The notes under the pieces were generated by a model, which worked only from the letters and a program-made list of their open reading frames with translations, was not told the DNA's origin and did no database searches. A stretch of DNA of 64,000 bases from Bacteroidota bacterium (GTDB lineage Bacteria > Bacteroidota > Bacteroidia > Flavobacteriales > Flavobacteriaceae): positions 1-64,000 of the forward strand of contig JAQCFO010000001.1 in NCBI GenBank assembly GCA_027619415.1. The letters are read 5' to 3'. Below are positions 1 to 8,654 of this stretch, piece after piece. Within the stretch, counting starts at the first letter, position 1. Each line of letters starts with the position of its first letter. Both the position numbers and the translations under genes were made by a program.

Positions 1-68
1 AGTAGCTCAGTTGGTAGAGCGTCAGCCTTCCAAGCTGATGGTCGCCGGTTCGAACCCGGTCTCTCGCT
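1..68 (+). tRNA. tRNA-Gly(TCC), 5' truncated by window edge
   Basis: D-arm agctcagttggtagagc, anticodon arm tcagc-cttccaa-gctga (anticodon TCC), T-arm gccgg-ttcgaac-ccggt, 3' acceptor strand ctctcgc plus discriminator t. Only the last ~2 nt of the 5' acceptor strand are in the window. Confidence 0.93.
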
Positions 69-82
69 CTACTTTAAAAAAA

Positions 83-832
83 ATGAAACACATATTAAAT
101 TTTATAATTTTCTTTTTTATATGCAATTTTTCTTTTGGACAATCTGATTATAGAACCTGGATTAGAGGAAAAGTATTGTATAGAAATAGTAGTGTTGTTT
201 CAGCAAATGTAATTAACAATACATCTCAAGAAGCTACCATTACTAATGAAGATGGTGAATTTGAAATGCAAGTTAAGCTTAATGATCGTCTAGTTTTTTC
301 TTCTGTTCAATATCAAATTAGATCTTTATTGATTTCAAAAGAAATTTTACAAAAAAGTAGAATTGTTATTGATGTAAATGAAAAGGTCACTCAGTTAGAT
401 GAAGTTGTTGTTGGCCCTGAGAATATAGAAAAATTTTTAGATTTAAAAGAGGAAGAATTTAAAATGATTGATTATTCCTTTGACAAATCGACTAAGGTTG
501 AAAATCAAATATTAAAGGCAGGTAGATTAACAAATGGTGTGAATTTTATTAATTTATATAAGTTAATAGCAAACTCTAGTTTTAAAGGCGAAGAATTATT
601 TGGTTCAAATGCTGTTAATTATAAACCCAGTAATTTGCTTCGAGAAGTTTACGATGATTCATTTTTTATAAACAACCTTGGTATTCCAAAAGATAAAATT
701 TCAGAATTTTTATTTTATTGTGATGAAAAGTTCCCATCTAAGTTTTTATTTAAGAAGAGTAATGAGTTTCAGTTAATTGATTTTTTAGTAAAACAAAGTG
801 ATAGATTTAAAAAAATCCTTGAAAGGAATTAG
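83..832 (+). CDS. Exported protein with carboxypeptidase-like regulatory (CarboxypepD_reg-like) domain
   Basis: ORF-track start at 11 lies inside the tRNA; ATG at 83 gives signal peptide MKHILNFIIFFFICNFSFGQ. Domain pattern GKVLYRNSSVVSANVINNTSQEATITNEDGEFEM...LDEVVV. Confidence 0.75.
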   Translation: MKHILNFIIFFFICNFSFGQSDYRTWIRGKVLYRNSSVVSANVINNTSQEATITNEDGEFEMQVKLNDRLVFSSVQYQIRSLLISKEILQKSRIVIDVNEKVTQLDEVVVGPENIEKFLDLKEEEFKMIDYSFDKSTKVENQILKAGRLTNGVNFINLYKLIANSSFKGEELFGSNAVNYKPSNLLREVYDDSFFINNLGIPKDKISEFLFYCDEKFPSKFLFKKSNEFQLIDFLVKQSDRFKKILERN

Positions 833-1610
833 CATATTATTGTGTTTCTTTTTATTTGGAACTCAATTTATTTTTTCACAAACAAAGCAAAACTACAAAA
901 CTTTCAAAGGAGAAGTTGTTAATGACTCTTTAAATATAATTGGCATACATATTATAAACAAGACAAGTGGGGCCAGATCGATAACTAATCAAAATGGATT
1001 ATTTGAAATTGGAGTTAAAAGAAATGATACAATATTGATATCTTCAATTCAAATTAAACCACATATTATAATCATTGAATCTAAAATTTTTAATCAAGAT
1101 TTAGTTAGAGTTTATGTAGAAGCTTTTATAAATCAGTTGGATAACGTTGTAGTTAAGCCACATGGTTTAAGCGGAAATATGTTGGATGATATGTTAGCTT
1201 CTGGAATTAAAGATCCAATAAATTTTAACGATGTTGGAATTCCTGGTTTTAATGGCAAAAGAGAAGAGAAAATAGTTCCTGTCAAAAGTCTAGGATTATC
1301 TTTACTTCTTTTACCACTTTCAGGTGGGCTTGATATTGAAGCTGTTTATAAGCATTTGTCAGGTTATTATGAAAATTTAAGAAAAAATAGAGGATTAGTA
1401 AAGCAATATTCATCAGCTGTCAATATAATAGAGTTTTATGGGTTAGTTTTCTTTATCAATAAATTTAATTTAAATGAGGGAAAAGTTTATGAATTTGTTT
1501 TGGGAGCTTTAGAAAATAGTAATATTGAAAATGATTTCGGAACTTCAGACCATGGTTTAGTTTTAGAATCTTTTGATGAATTTTATCATTCTATAAATGA
1601 AAAAAATTAG
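798..1610 (+). CDS. Exported protein with carboxypeptidase-like regulatory domain, paralog of the preceding gene
   Basis: GTG-start ORF overlapping the previous one; signal peptide; GEVVNDSLNIIGIHIINKTSGARSITNQNGLFEI...LDNVVV matches the upstream paralog. Confidence 0.7.
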   Translation: MIDLKKSLKGISILLCFFLFGTQFIFSQTKQNYKTFKGEVVNDSLNIIGIHIINKTSGARSITNQNGLFEIGVKRNDTILISSIQIKPHIIIIESKIFNQDLVRVYVEAFINQLDNVVVKPHGLSGNMLDDMLASGIKDPINFNDVGIPGFNGKREEKIVPVKSLGLSLLLLPLSGGLDIEAVYKHLSGYYENLRKNRGLVKQYSSAVNIIEFYGLVFFINKFNLNEGKVYEFVLGALENSNIENDFGTSDHGLVLESFDEFYHSINEKN

Positions 1611-2085
1611 TTTATTATTTGTGTTTCTTGTTATTTGTGGTTTTGTGAATCATAAATACTATGTTAGCACCTCTTTGTTTAATTTTAATTATTCAAATGA
1701 TATTGAGATTACAATTAGAATTTTTAAAGATGATTTAAATTCTTTATTTGAAATGAAATATTCCGATCAATATAAATCAAACTCAGATTTAAACTCACCA
1801 TTAATTCAAACTTTAATAAGCACCTATTTAGAGAATAATATTGGAGTGTATTTTGATAAAGTTAAATACCAGCCTAATTTTTTAGGATCTGAAGAGAAAA
1901 ATGACTTGGTCATTTGTTATTTAGAGATAGAAAAAATTCCAATTTCAAATTTTATTAAAATAGAAAACAAGATATTATTTGATTTGTTTTTAGATCAAAA
2001 AAACATCATTCATGTGAAAAAAAATAGTGAGAAACAAAGTTTTATACTGACAAAAAAAAGTTCAAAATTTCAATTAGATATATAA
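1597..2085 (+). CDS. Exported DUF6702-like hypothetical protein
   Basis: Signal peptide, then HKYYVSTSLFNFNYSNDIEITIRIFKDDLNSLFEMKY; resembles the family found next to M1 peptidases in Flavobacteriia. Family named from recall, not searched. Confidence 0.55.
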   Translation: MKKISLLFVFLVICGFVNHKYYVSTSLFNFNYSNDIEITIRIFKDDLNSLFEMKYSDQYKSNSDLNSPLIQTLISTYLENNIGVYFDKVKYQPNFLGSEEKNDLVICYLEIEKIPISNFIKIENKILFDLFLDQKNIIHVKKNSEKQSFILTKKSSKFQLDI

Positions 2086-2124
2086 TAACATTTCACTAAA
2101 TTTAACATTCATCAAAATAAACTT

Positions 2125-4425
2125 ATGAAAGCAATAAATATTAAATTAATAATGATTTCTTTGATTTTTTCATTTTCGGGGATGTCTCAAGAAGTTTCAG
2201 ATGATACTAAACAAAAAGGGCATTTAAACACGAATAAATTCAGACAAATGTATCAGGAATTTTCTTCACCTAATATGTTTAGAACTGCTGCTGGTGCTCC
2301 GGGTCCAGCTTATTACCAACAACAAGCTGATTATAAAATTAACATTGAACTAGATGATCAAAATAAAAGGATATATGGTGATGAAATAGTGACTTATACT
2401 AATAATTCACCAGATAATTTAGAGTATTTATGGGTTCAATTGGATCAAAATATTAGAAAAAAAGATTCTCCTTCTTTAGAGAAAGATGGAGATGGAGCTG
2501 CTCCAGCTTATTTGCCCTCAGGTTTTACAAATAAGTTTATAAACGAACCTTTTGACGGAGGATTTAATATTGAATTCGTTAAAAATATCGATGGCAAACC
2601 ATTAGATTTTTTTATTAATCAAACTATGATGAGAATTGATATGCCAACTTCACTCAAAAGTGGAGAGAGTTTTTCTTTTTCGATTAAATGGTGGTATAAT
2701 ATTCAAGACCATGTCAATCAAGATGGGAGATCAGGTTATGAAACTTTTAAAAGTGACGGGAATCGATCATATATAATTGCTCAATTTTTCCCAAGAATGG
2801 CTGTTTATAATGAAATAGAAGGTTGGCAAAATTATCAATTTTGGGGTGATGGAGAATTCGCATTGCCTTTTGGCAATTATGATGTGAAAATTACTGTTCC
2901 TTCAGATCATATACTAGATGCAACAGGAAAACTTCAAAACAGAAAGGAAGTTTTTTCAAATGATATGTTAAAACGATTTAATAAAGCTAAAAAATCATAT
3001 GATAAACCAGTTATGATTGTAACCCAATTAGAGGCTGAATTAGCAGAGAAAAGTTTTTCTAAAAACAAAAAAACATGGCATTTTATTGCAAATAATGTTA
3101 GAGATTTTGCTTTTGCATCTTCAAGAAAATTTATTTGGGACATGATGGCTGTAAAAGTTGGAGATAAAGATGTTATGGCTGTTTCAATGTATCCTAAAGA
3201 AGGAAATCCATTATGGGAAGATTATTCGACGATAGTTGTAGCAGAAACTTTAAAAACTTACTCTAATTATACATTTGATTATCCTTATCATAAAGCTATT
3301 TCGGTTCATGCCGCTCAAATTGGAATGGAATACCCTATGATTTGCTTTAATTATGGAAGACCAAATATTGATGGATCTTATTCAGATGAAGTTAAATATG
3401 GTATGATAGGAGTTATTATTCATGAAGTGGGTCATAATTTTTTCCCAATGATTGTTAATAATGATGAACGTCAATGGGCATGGATGGACGAAGGTATCAA
3501 TACATTTGTTCAATATTTAACTGAACAGAAACTAGGAAAAGATAAGCCTGAAATCATTTATCCTTTAACGGATTATCCATCAAGAAGAGGAAAGGCCAAA
3601 GACATAGTTAATTACATGAGTGTTGATCAAAATTCGTTAGCTCCAATAATGAGTAATCCAGAAAATGTATTTAGCCTAGGGCCGAATGCTTATGGAAAAC
3701 CAGCTACTGCATTAAATATTTTAAGAGAAACTATAATGGGTGAAGAGCTTTTTGATCACGCTTTTAAAACATATTCTAAAAGATGGATGTTTAAGCATCC
3801 AACACCTGAAGATTTTTTTAGAACAATGGAAGATGCTTCTGCTGTGGATTTAGATTGGTTTTGGAGAGGGTGGTTCTACACAACGGACTATGTTGATATA
3901 GGAATAAGTGACGTTAAACAATATTATGTTTCTTCAGAGCCAGGAGCAGAAATGAAAAAAATGATGGAAGAACGCGGAATTCCTAGAGATAAACTAAGAC
4001 CTTTAGTTTATTTAGAAGAATTTGAAAATGATACTGAAAACTTAAAAGAAGGTAATCCTTTGGATAATTCACAATTATTAAAGAATTATCTTAATGAAAA
4101 TTACAGTGAAGAGGAAATATTAAATTTAAATATTCCAAAGTATTTTTATGAAATTGTTTTCGACAAACCAGGAGGTCTTGTTATGCCAATTATTGTAGAT
4201 TACGAATATGAAGATGGAACAAAAGAAAGAATTCAGTACCCTGTTCAGGTATGGAGAAAAAATGATAATACAGTTAGTAAAATGGTAACTTCTAACAAAA
4301 AAATTGTAAATATCGTTTTAGACCCTGATTTAGAAACAGCTGATATAGACACATCTAATAACTCATGGCCTAAAAAACAAGACGATTCTGATTTTGAGAA
4401 ATTTAAATCTAAAATAAAGGGTTAA
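2125..4425 (+). CDS. M1 family (gluzincin) metallopeptidase, exported
   Basis: Signal peptide; HEVGHNFFPMIVNNDERQWAWMDEGINTF (HExxH-x18-E zinc motif). Confidence 0.9.
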   Translation: MKAINIKLIMISLIFSFSGMSQEVSDDTKQKGHLNTNKFRQMYQEFSSPNMFRTAAGAPGPAYYQQQADYKINIELDDQNKRIYGDEIVTYTNNSPDNLEYLWVQLDQNIRKKDSPSLEKDGDGAAPAYLPSGFTNKFINEPFDGGFNIEFVKNIDGKPLDFFINQTMMRIDMPTSLKSGESFSFSIKWWYNIQDHVNQDGRSGYETFKSDGNRSYIIAQFFPRMAVYNEIEGWQNYQFWGDGEFALPFGNYDVKITVPSDHILDATGKLQNRKEVFSNDMLKRFNKAKKSYDKPVMIVTQLEAELAEKSFSKNKKTWHFIANNVRDFAFASSRKFIWDMMAVKVGDKDVMAVSMYPKEGNPLWEDYSTIVVAETLKTYSNYTFDYPYHKAISVHAAQIGMEYPMICFNYGRPNIDGSYSDEVKYGMIGVIIHEVGHNFFPMIVNNDERQWAWMDEGINTFVQYLTEQKLGKDKPEIIYPLTDYPSRRGKAKDIVNYMSVDQNSLAPIMSNPENVFSLGPNAYGKPATALNILRETIMGEELFDHAFKTYSKRWMFKHPTPEDFFRTMEDASAVDLDWFWRGWFYTTDYVDIGISDVKQYYVSSEPGAEMKKMMEERGIPRDKLRPLVYLEEFENDTENLKEGNPLDNSQLLKNYLNENYSEEEILNLNIPKYFYEIVFDKPGGLVMPIIVDYEYEDGTKERIQYPVQVWRKNDNTVSKMVTSNKKIVNIVLDPDLETADIDTSNNSWPKKQDDSDFEKFKSKIKG

Positions 4426-4430
4426 AAGTT

Positions 4431-4471
4431 TATAAATAATTGGTTGATTATTAATCAACCAATTATTTATA
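4431..4471. repeat. 41-nt perfect palindrome (two 20-nt arms around one central nt)
   Basis: tataaataattggttgatta-t-taatcaaccaattatttata; right arm is the exact reverse complement of the left arm. Confidence 0.9.
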
Positions 4472-4491
4472 TTTACAATAAATAACATAAT

Positions 4492-4755
4492 ATGATTCTT
4501 TTTATAAGTGGACCTGAGATTCTTTTTATAGGTTTAATAGTTCTGCTTGTTTTTGGTGCTGACAAAATCCCTGAAATATCAAGAGGTCTGGGGAAAGGTA
4601 TTCGTCAGGTGAAAGATGCAACTGAAGATATAAAGAATGAAATAAAAAAAAGTGCTGATAAACAAGGAATTGATACTGATTCAATTAAAAAAGAAATTGA
4701 TAATGTTAAAGGTAAAATGAATGATTTAGGGGGTTCTATTAAAAGAAATTTCTAA
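4492..4755 (+). CDS. tatA: Sec-independent protein translocase TatA/E family
   Basis: Short N-terminal TM GPEILFIGLIVLLVFGADKIPEISRGLGKGIRQVK followed by an amphipathic helix. Confidence 0.9.
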   Translation: MILFISGPEILFIGLIVLLVFGADKIPEISRGLGKGIRQVKDATEDIKNEIKKSADKQGIDTDSIKKEIDNVKGKMNDLGGSIKRNF

Positions 4756-5411
4756 TTTTTTCTACTTATAGATATTCCGTCTCTTATTGGCAATATTATT
4801 GTTTCTAACTTGACGTGATTATTAATAAAATCATTGAATTCTATAAGAATTTTAGTTGCTATATCCTCTTCGTTTGGTTTTTTTAAAATTTTTCCACTCC
4901 AAAGAACATTATCTGTAATTATTATTCCGTTAGTATTTAATTTGTCAATAACAAGTCTTAAGTAGTTTAGATAATTCTCTTTATCAGCATCAATAAAAAC
5001 TAGATCAAATTTTACATTAATTGTGGGGATAATATCTATAGCATTTCCAGTATATTGAAGAAAAACTTTTCCGTTGTTAGTTTTATCAAAATATTTTCTT
5101 TGGATATTAAATAGCTCTTCATTTTTATCAATTGTATGAATTACTCCATTTAAATCTAAACCTTCAGAAATACAAATAGCAGAATACCCAGTATAAGTAC
5201 CAATTTCTAAAACATTTTTCGGTTTTATTAATTTAGATATCATAGAAAGAATTCTTCCTTGATAAGCTCCACTTAACATTCTTGGGTTGAGAACTTTTAA
5301 ATTAGTTTCTCTATTTAATTCTTTTAAAAGACTAGGCTCTTTTTGAGAAAATGACTCAACATAGTCTAATATTTCTTTATTTATAAAATCATTCATCTTT
5401 TCTTTTAGCAT
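4752..5411 (-). CDS. Class I SAM-dependent O-methyltransferase
   Basis: VLEIGTYTGYSAICISEGL, DLVFIDADKENYLNY, ITDNVLWSGKI; start may be the internal Met at 5396. Confidence 0.88.
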   Translation of the reverse strand: MLKEKMNDFINKEILDYVESFSQKEPSLLKELNRETNLKVLNPRMLSGAYQGRILSMISKLIKPKNVLEIGTYTGYSAICISEGLDLNGVIHTIDKNEELFNIQRKYFDKTNNGKVFLQYTGNAIDIIPTINVKFDLVFIDADKENYLNYLRLVIDKLNTNGIIITDNVLWSGKILKKPNEEDIATKILIEFNDFINNHVKLETIILPIRDGISISRKN

Positions 5412-6009
5412 ATTTAAATCGATTTAGAAGTGATGGAAGAGCGTAGCCATCTAAACCATTAATCGTTACAGTTTTTGCTTTGTCAAGCCTTAACCACCCA
5501 TCGTCTTGAATGATATCTTTGTCATAATAAATATCATTAATTTCTGCTATCATTAGTAAGGTGTTATTTTCTTTAATTGCATATTTATTAATAAACTTAC
5601 ATCCTAACTTTATTTTAGAACTTTTCACATAAGGTGCTTTACATTCATCAATAAATTCTTTTTCTAAATCAGTCATGTCAAATTCAGAAATAAGTGATGG
5701 GTATCTAGCAGATGTATGATGAGCATCTTTGATGTCATTAAAATACACATGATTCACTGTGAATATTTTGTTATCCATTATGTTTTTAAATGTATCTCTA
5801 GGAACAGTAGTTGGACGTACAATAAAACTCAATAAAGCGGGGTCACTCCCTAAATGAGTTATTGAGCTAAAAATAGCAACATTGTATATCCCTTTGTCAG
5901 AAACAGTTCCAATCAAATTAGCAGATTTATAACCTGTACAACTGTTTATAAGATTTAATCTATAAATCTTGTCCATTTCATTTATTTGAGATTTTGAAAA
6001 GTGTTCCAT
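5389..6009 (-). CDS. Flavin reductase family protein
   Basis: YRLNLINSCTGYKSANLIGTVSDKGIYNVAIFSSITHLGSDPALLSFIVRP; preferred start Met at 6009 rather than ORF-track 6030. Confidence 0.82.
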   Translation of the reverse strand: MEHFSKSQINEMDKIYRLNLINSCTGYKSANLIGTVSDKGIYNVAIFSSITHLGSDPALLSFIVRPTTVPRDTFKNIMDNKIFTVNHVYFNDIKDAHHTSARYPSLISEFDMTDLEKEFIDECKAPYVKSSKIKLGCKFINKYAIKENNTLLMIAEINDIYYDKDIIQDDGWLRLDKAKTVTINGLDGYALPSLLNRFKYAKRKDE

Positions 6010-6120
6010 TTGTAGTAATTTATATGTCAAAAATATAATAATTTAATTCTTTTAACTTAAATTGTCATATTTAAAACGATTTTTAGTGAGACAGATTTAT
6101 TAAAAATAAATTTAATTTTT

Positions 6121-6321
6121 ATGAAAGAAAATATTCAAAAATATAGAGTAACAATACTATTTTTTTCGATAAGTTTAATCTGCTATGTTTCTTTTTATAT
6201 TATTGGCAGTGAAATTGATAAGGATGGTTATTTAAAAGAACCTTTTGGATTAATCCCAATTGGTGCTCTTTTCTTTTTTGCTTCTATTATGAGTTTTGCT
6301 TGGATAAAAATAAAAAAGTAG
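6121..6321 (+). CDS. Small two-TM membrane protein, DUF3955-like
   Basis: 66 aa, two TM segments, IIGSEIDKDGYLKEPFGLIPIGALFFF pattern. Confidence 0.55.
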   Translation: MKENIQKYRVTILFFSISLICYVSFYIIGSEIDKDGYLKEPFGLIPIGALFFFASIMSFAWIKIKK

Positions 6322-6343
6322 ACTCATTTCGAAGTCTACTTTT
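6314..6343. terminator. Bidirectional intrinsic terminator
   Basis: aaaagtagact-catttcga-agtctactttt, 11-bp stem with A/T tracts, between convergent genes. Confidence 0.7.
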
Positions 6344-6364
6344 ATAGAATTTGATTGTTTAGTA

Positions 6365-6994
6365 TTAATCTTTATTTTTATCATATTTACAAGAATCCAT
6401 GGCCGATCTTAATTCTGCATGAGATTGTAATTCTTTTTTTACTACATTTTTATCATCATCTAACATTAATATTGTCAAAGGAAAAATTAATTGAGGTTTT
6501 ACTCTTATATTAATATTTATTTCATACCATTTTTTAATAGCGATACACACTTCCTTTCTGTCATTTCCAGTTATAGTAGAATTATCCGGCATAACGTAAG
6601 AAAGAGGGTATTCAAATTTAAAACAAGGGCCTTTTCTTTTCCATTTCTTCTTTTTTCCTTTCGATCTGTTTAGTTTTCTTCCTTCTGTAGTAAAGTAAAG
6701 TTCATCCTCTCTTTCATAATCCAATTCAAGTTTTATAAAATCAAAACTTTTCATTTCAATTTCATAACCAAGTTCTGGCGCTAGTGATGCTTCATCAATA
6801 AAATCATTTGGCATTTCAAAATTTATAGAAGAAATAGCAGGGCTAGGTAGGTCAGAGTTAGAAATTAAAATTTTATTTTCTGAATCAATAATAGCCTCGA
6901 TTAATTCATCATCTGACATTTCACTTCCATCGACATCACATGAAATAAAAAAAAAGGGACTAATAAGTGCGAATAATATTAAATATTTCTTCAT
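6365..6994 (-). CDS. Hypothetical lipoprotein
   Basis: Lipobox-like N-terminus MKKYLILFALISPFFFISCDVDG; no domain recognised. Confidence 0.7.
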   Translation of the reverse strand: MKKYLILFALISPFFFISCDVDGSEMSDDELIEAIIDSENKILISNSDLPSPAISSINFEMPNDFIDEASLAPELGYEIEMKSFDFIKLELDYEREDELYFTTEGRKLNRSKGKKKKWKRKGPCFKFEYPLSYVMPDNSTITGNDRKEVCIAIKKWYEININIRVKPQLIFPLTILMLDDDKNVVKKELQSHAELRSAMDSCKYDKNKD

Positions 6995-7111
6995 AGATTT
7001 TTTTACAATATTAATTTCAATTATAGTGCTAATGTATATATTTATTTAAATTTTAACAATTTTTACTTTTTCTAAAAATATTCATGAAATATTATAATTA
7101 ACTTGCGAGTT

Positions 7112-7936
7112 ATGAGAAAAAAAATAACTTTATTAATGTTTATTGCTTTATTTCAATTCAATTTTAGTCAAGAAATTCAAGTAGTTGAAGAGGAAGAATT
7201 TCCTATTTTTCCAATTTGTAATTTAGTCCCTTCTTCTAAACAAAATATTTGTTTTGAAGAAACTATTTCTGAGCACATTGAAAATAATTTTGTGTATCCA
7301 AAAGCTGCTATGGAATTAAAACTTCAAGCAGTTGTTAAAGTTTTTTTTGAAATTAATATTAATGGAAAGGTTGATAAAATATTTGCAAAAGCTTCATTAG
7401 TTGGAGTTAAGTTTGACGAACAAGAAGCCTTATTAAGAGCTAATCAAATTTTTGAACAAGCTTCTATTGATATAATTAATAAACTTCCTTTAATGAAACC
7501 AGGAAAAGTTAATGGTGAAATTGCGCCATTTCCTTTTCAAATACCCATAACTTATAGATTACCAAGATTAAGCGATAATTCTAATCAAGTTTACCCAATA
7601 GACAGTGTAGAATGGGCTCCACTATTTCCTGAAACAAATGACATATCATCAGATGAATCTAAATCTTACTTTAAAAAAAGAATAGATGATCATATAAAAA
7701 GATATTTAAGGTTTCCAAAAAAGTCAAAAAACATTAATGATCAGGTTATGGTTTTTGTTGAAATTGTAGTTGAGAATGATGGTAATATTTATGAAATCAC
7801 ATCTTTTGGTCCAGATGAGTTTAGAAAAGAAGCTGAAAGAGTTGTCAAAAAAATCCCACCTTTAGAGCCTGGATTAAATAACAACTACCCTGTAGCAGTT
7901 TCTTATACAATTCCAGTAAATTTTAAAAGAAAATAA
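7112..7936 (+). CDS. Exported protein with two TonB C-terminal-like domains
   Basis: Signal peptide MRKKITLLMFIALFQFNFSQ; two repeats (FVYPKAAMELKLQAVVKVFFEININGKVDKI... and LRFPKKSKNINDQVMVFVEIVVENDGNIYEI...). ORF-track start at 7103 is a TTG; ATG at 7112. Confidence 0.7.
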   Translation: MRKKITLLMFIALFQFNFSQEIQVVEEEEFPIFPICNLVPSSKQNICFEETISEHIENNFVYPKAAMELKLQAVVKVFFEININGKVDKIFAKASLVGVKFDEQEALLRANQIFEQASIDIINKLPLMKPGKVNGEIAPFPFQIPITYRLPRLSDNSNQVYPIDSVEWAPLFPETNDISSDESKSYFKKRIDDHIKRYLRFPKKSKNINDQVMVFVEIVVENDGNIYEITSFGPDEFRKEAERVVKKIPPLEPGLNNNYPVAVSYTIPVNFKRK

Positions 7937-7968
7937 CATTTAAAACATTAAATTCGCATTTCACTTAC

Positions 7969-8043
7969 GGGTCATTAACTCAGTTGGTTTAGAGTGTTAC
8001 CTTGACAGGGTAGAAGTCACTGGTTCGAATCCAGTATGACCCA
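7969..8043 (+). tRNA. tRNA-Val(GAC)
   Basis: gggtcat...atgaccc acceptor, anticodon loop ttgacag (GAC), T-arm ctggttcgaatccag. Confidence 0.93.
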
Positions 8044-8064
8044 CTAGAACATAATATAAGTAAC

Positions 8065-8601
8065 ATGAAAAAAATTATAGCTTTTGGAGCTAGTTCATCA
8101 GTTAATTCAATAAATAAACAATTTGCTTCATTTGTAGCTAATAAAATATCTAATTCAGAACCTGTTATTTTAGATTTGAATGATTTTGAAATGCCTATTT
8201 ATAGCGAAGATCGAGAGCGATTAGAAGGAATTCCTAGTTTAGCTTATGATTTTAAGGCTATTTTGAAAAATGCTGATGGTATAATTATTTCATTTGCTGA
8301 ACATAACGGTTCATACTCAGCTGCTTTTAAAAACATTTTTGATTGGATATCTAGAATTGAAAAGGTAGTTTGGTTTAATAAACCTATGCTGTTATTAGCA
8401 ACATCTGATGGCGAAAAAGGGGCTTCTTCAGTTTTAGAAACTGCTTATTCAAGAATGTCCTATAATAATTCAAAACATATTTTTAAATTTTCATTACCAA
8501 GATTTAGTGATAATTTTGATAAAATTAAAGGAATATTAGATAATAATTTAAAAGAAGATTTAGAAAATAAGTTATATGGTTTTCAAAAATTACTATCTTA
8601 A
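8065..8601 (+). CDS. NADPH-dependent FMN reductase / NAD(P)H-dependent oxidoreductase
   Basis: FGASSSVNSINKQFA...ILDLNDFEMPIYS...DGIIISFAEHNGSYSAAFKNIFDWISR. Confidence 0.88.
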   Translation: MKKIIAFGASSSVNSINKQFASFVANKISNSEPVILDLNDFEMPIYSEDRERLEGIPSLAYDFKAILKNADGIIISFAEHNGSYSAAFKNIFDWISRIEKVVWFNKPMLLLATSDGEKGASSVLETAYSRMSYNNSKHIFKFSLPRFSDNFDKIKGILDNNLKEDLENKLYGFQKLLS

Positions 8602-8654
8602 AAATAGTATTTCCAGATATTTATTAGGACATTTATTATTCAAAATACAAGGTT

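Noticed and set aside
11-82. N-terminal extension of the first ORF (MVERQPSKLMVAGSNPVSRSTLKK)
   Set aside because: This stretch is translated tRNA-Gly sequence; the ATG at 83 gives a normal signal peptide.
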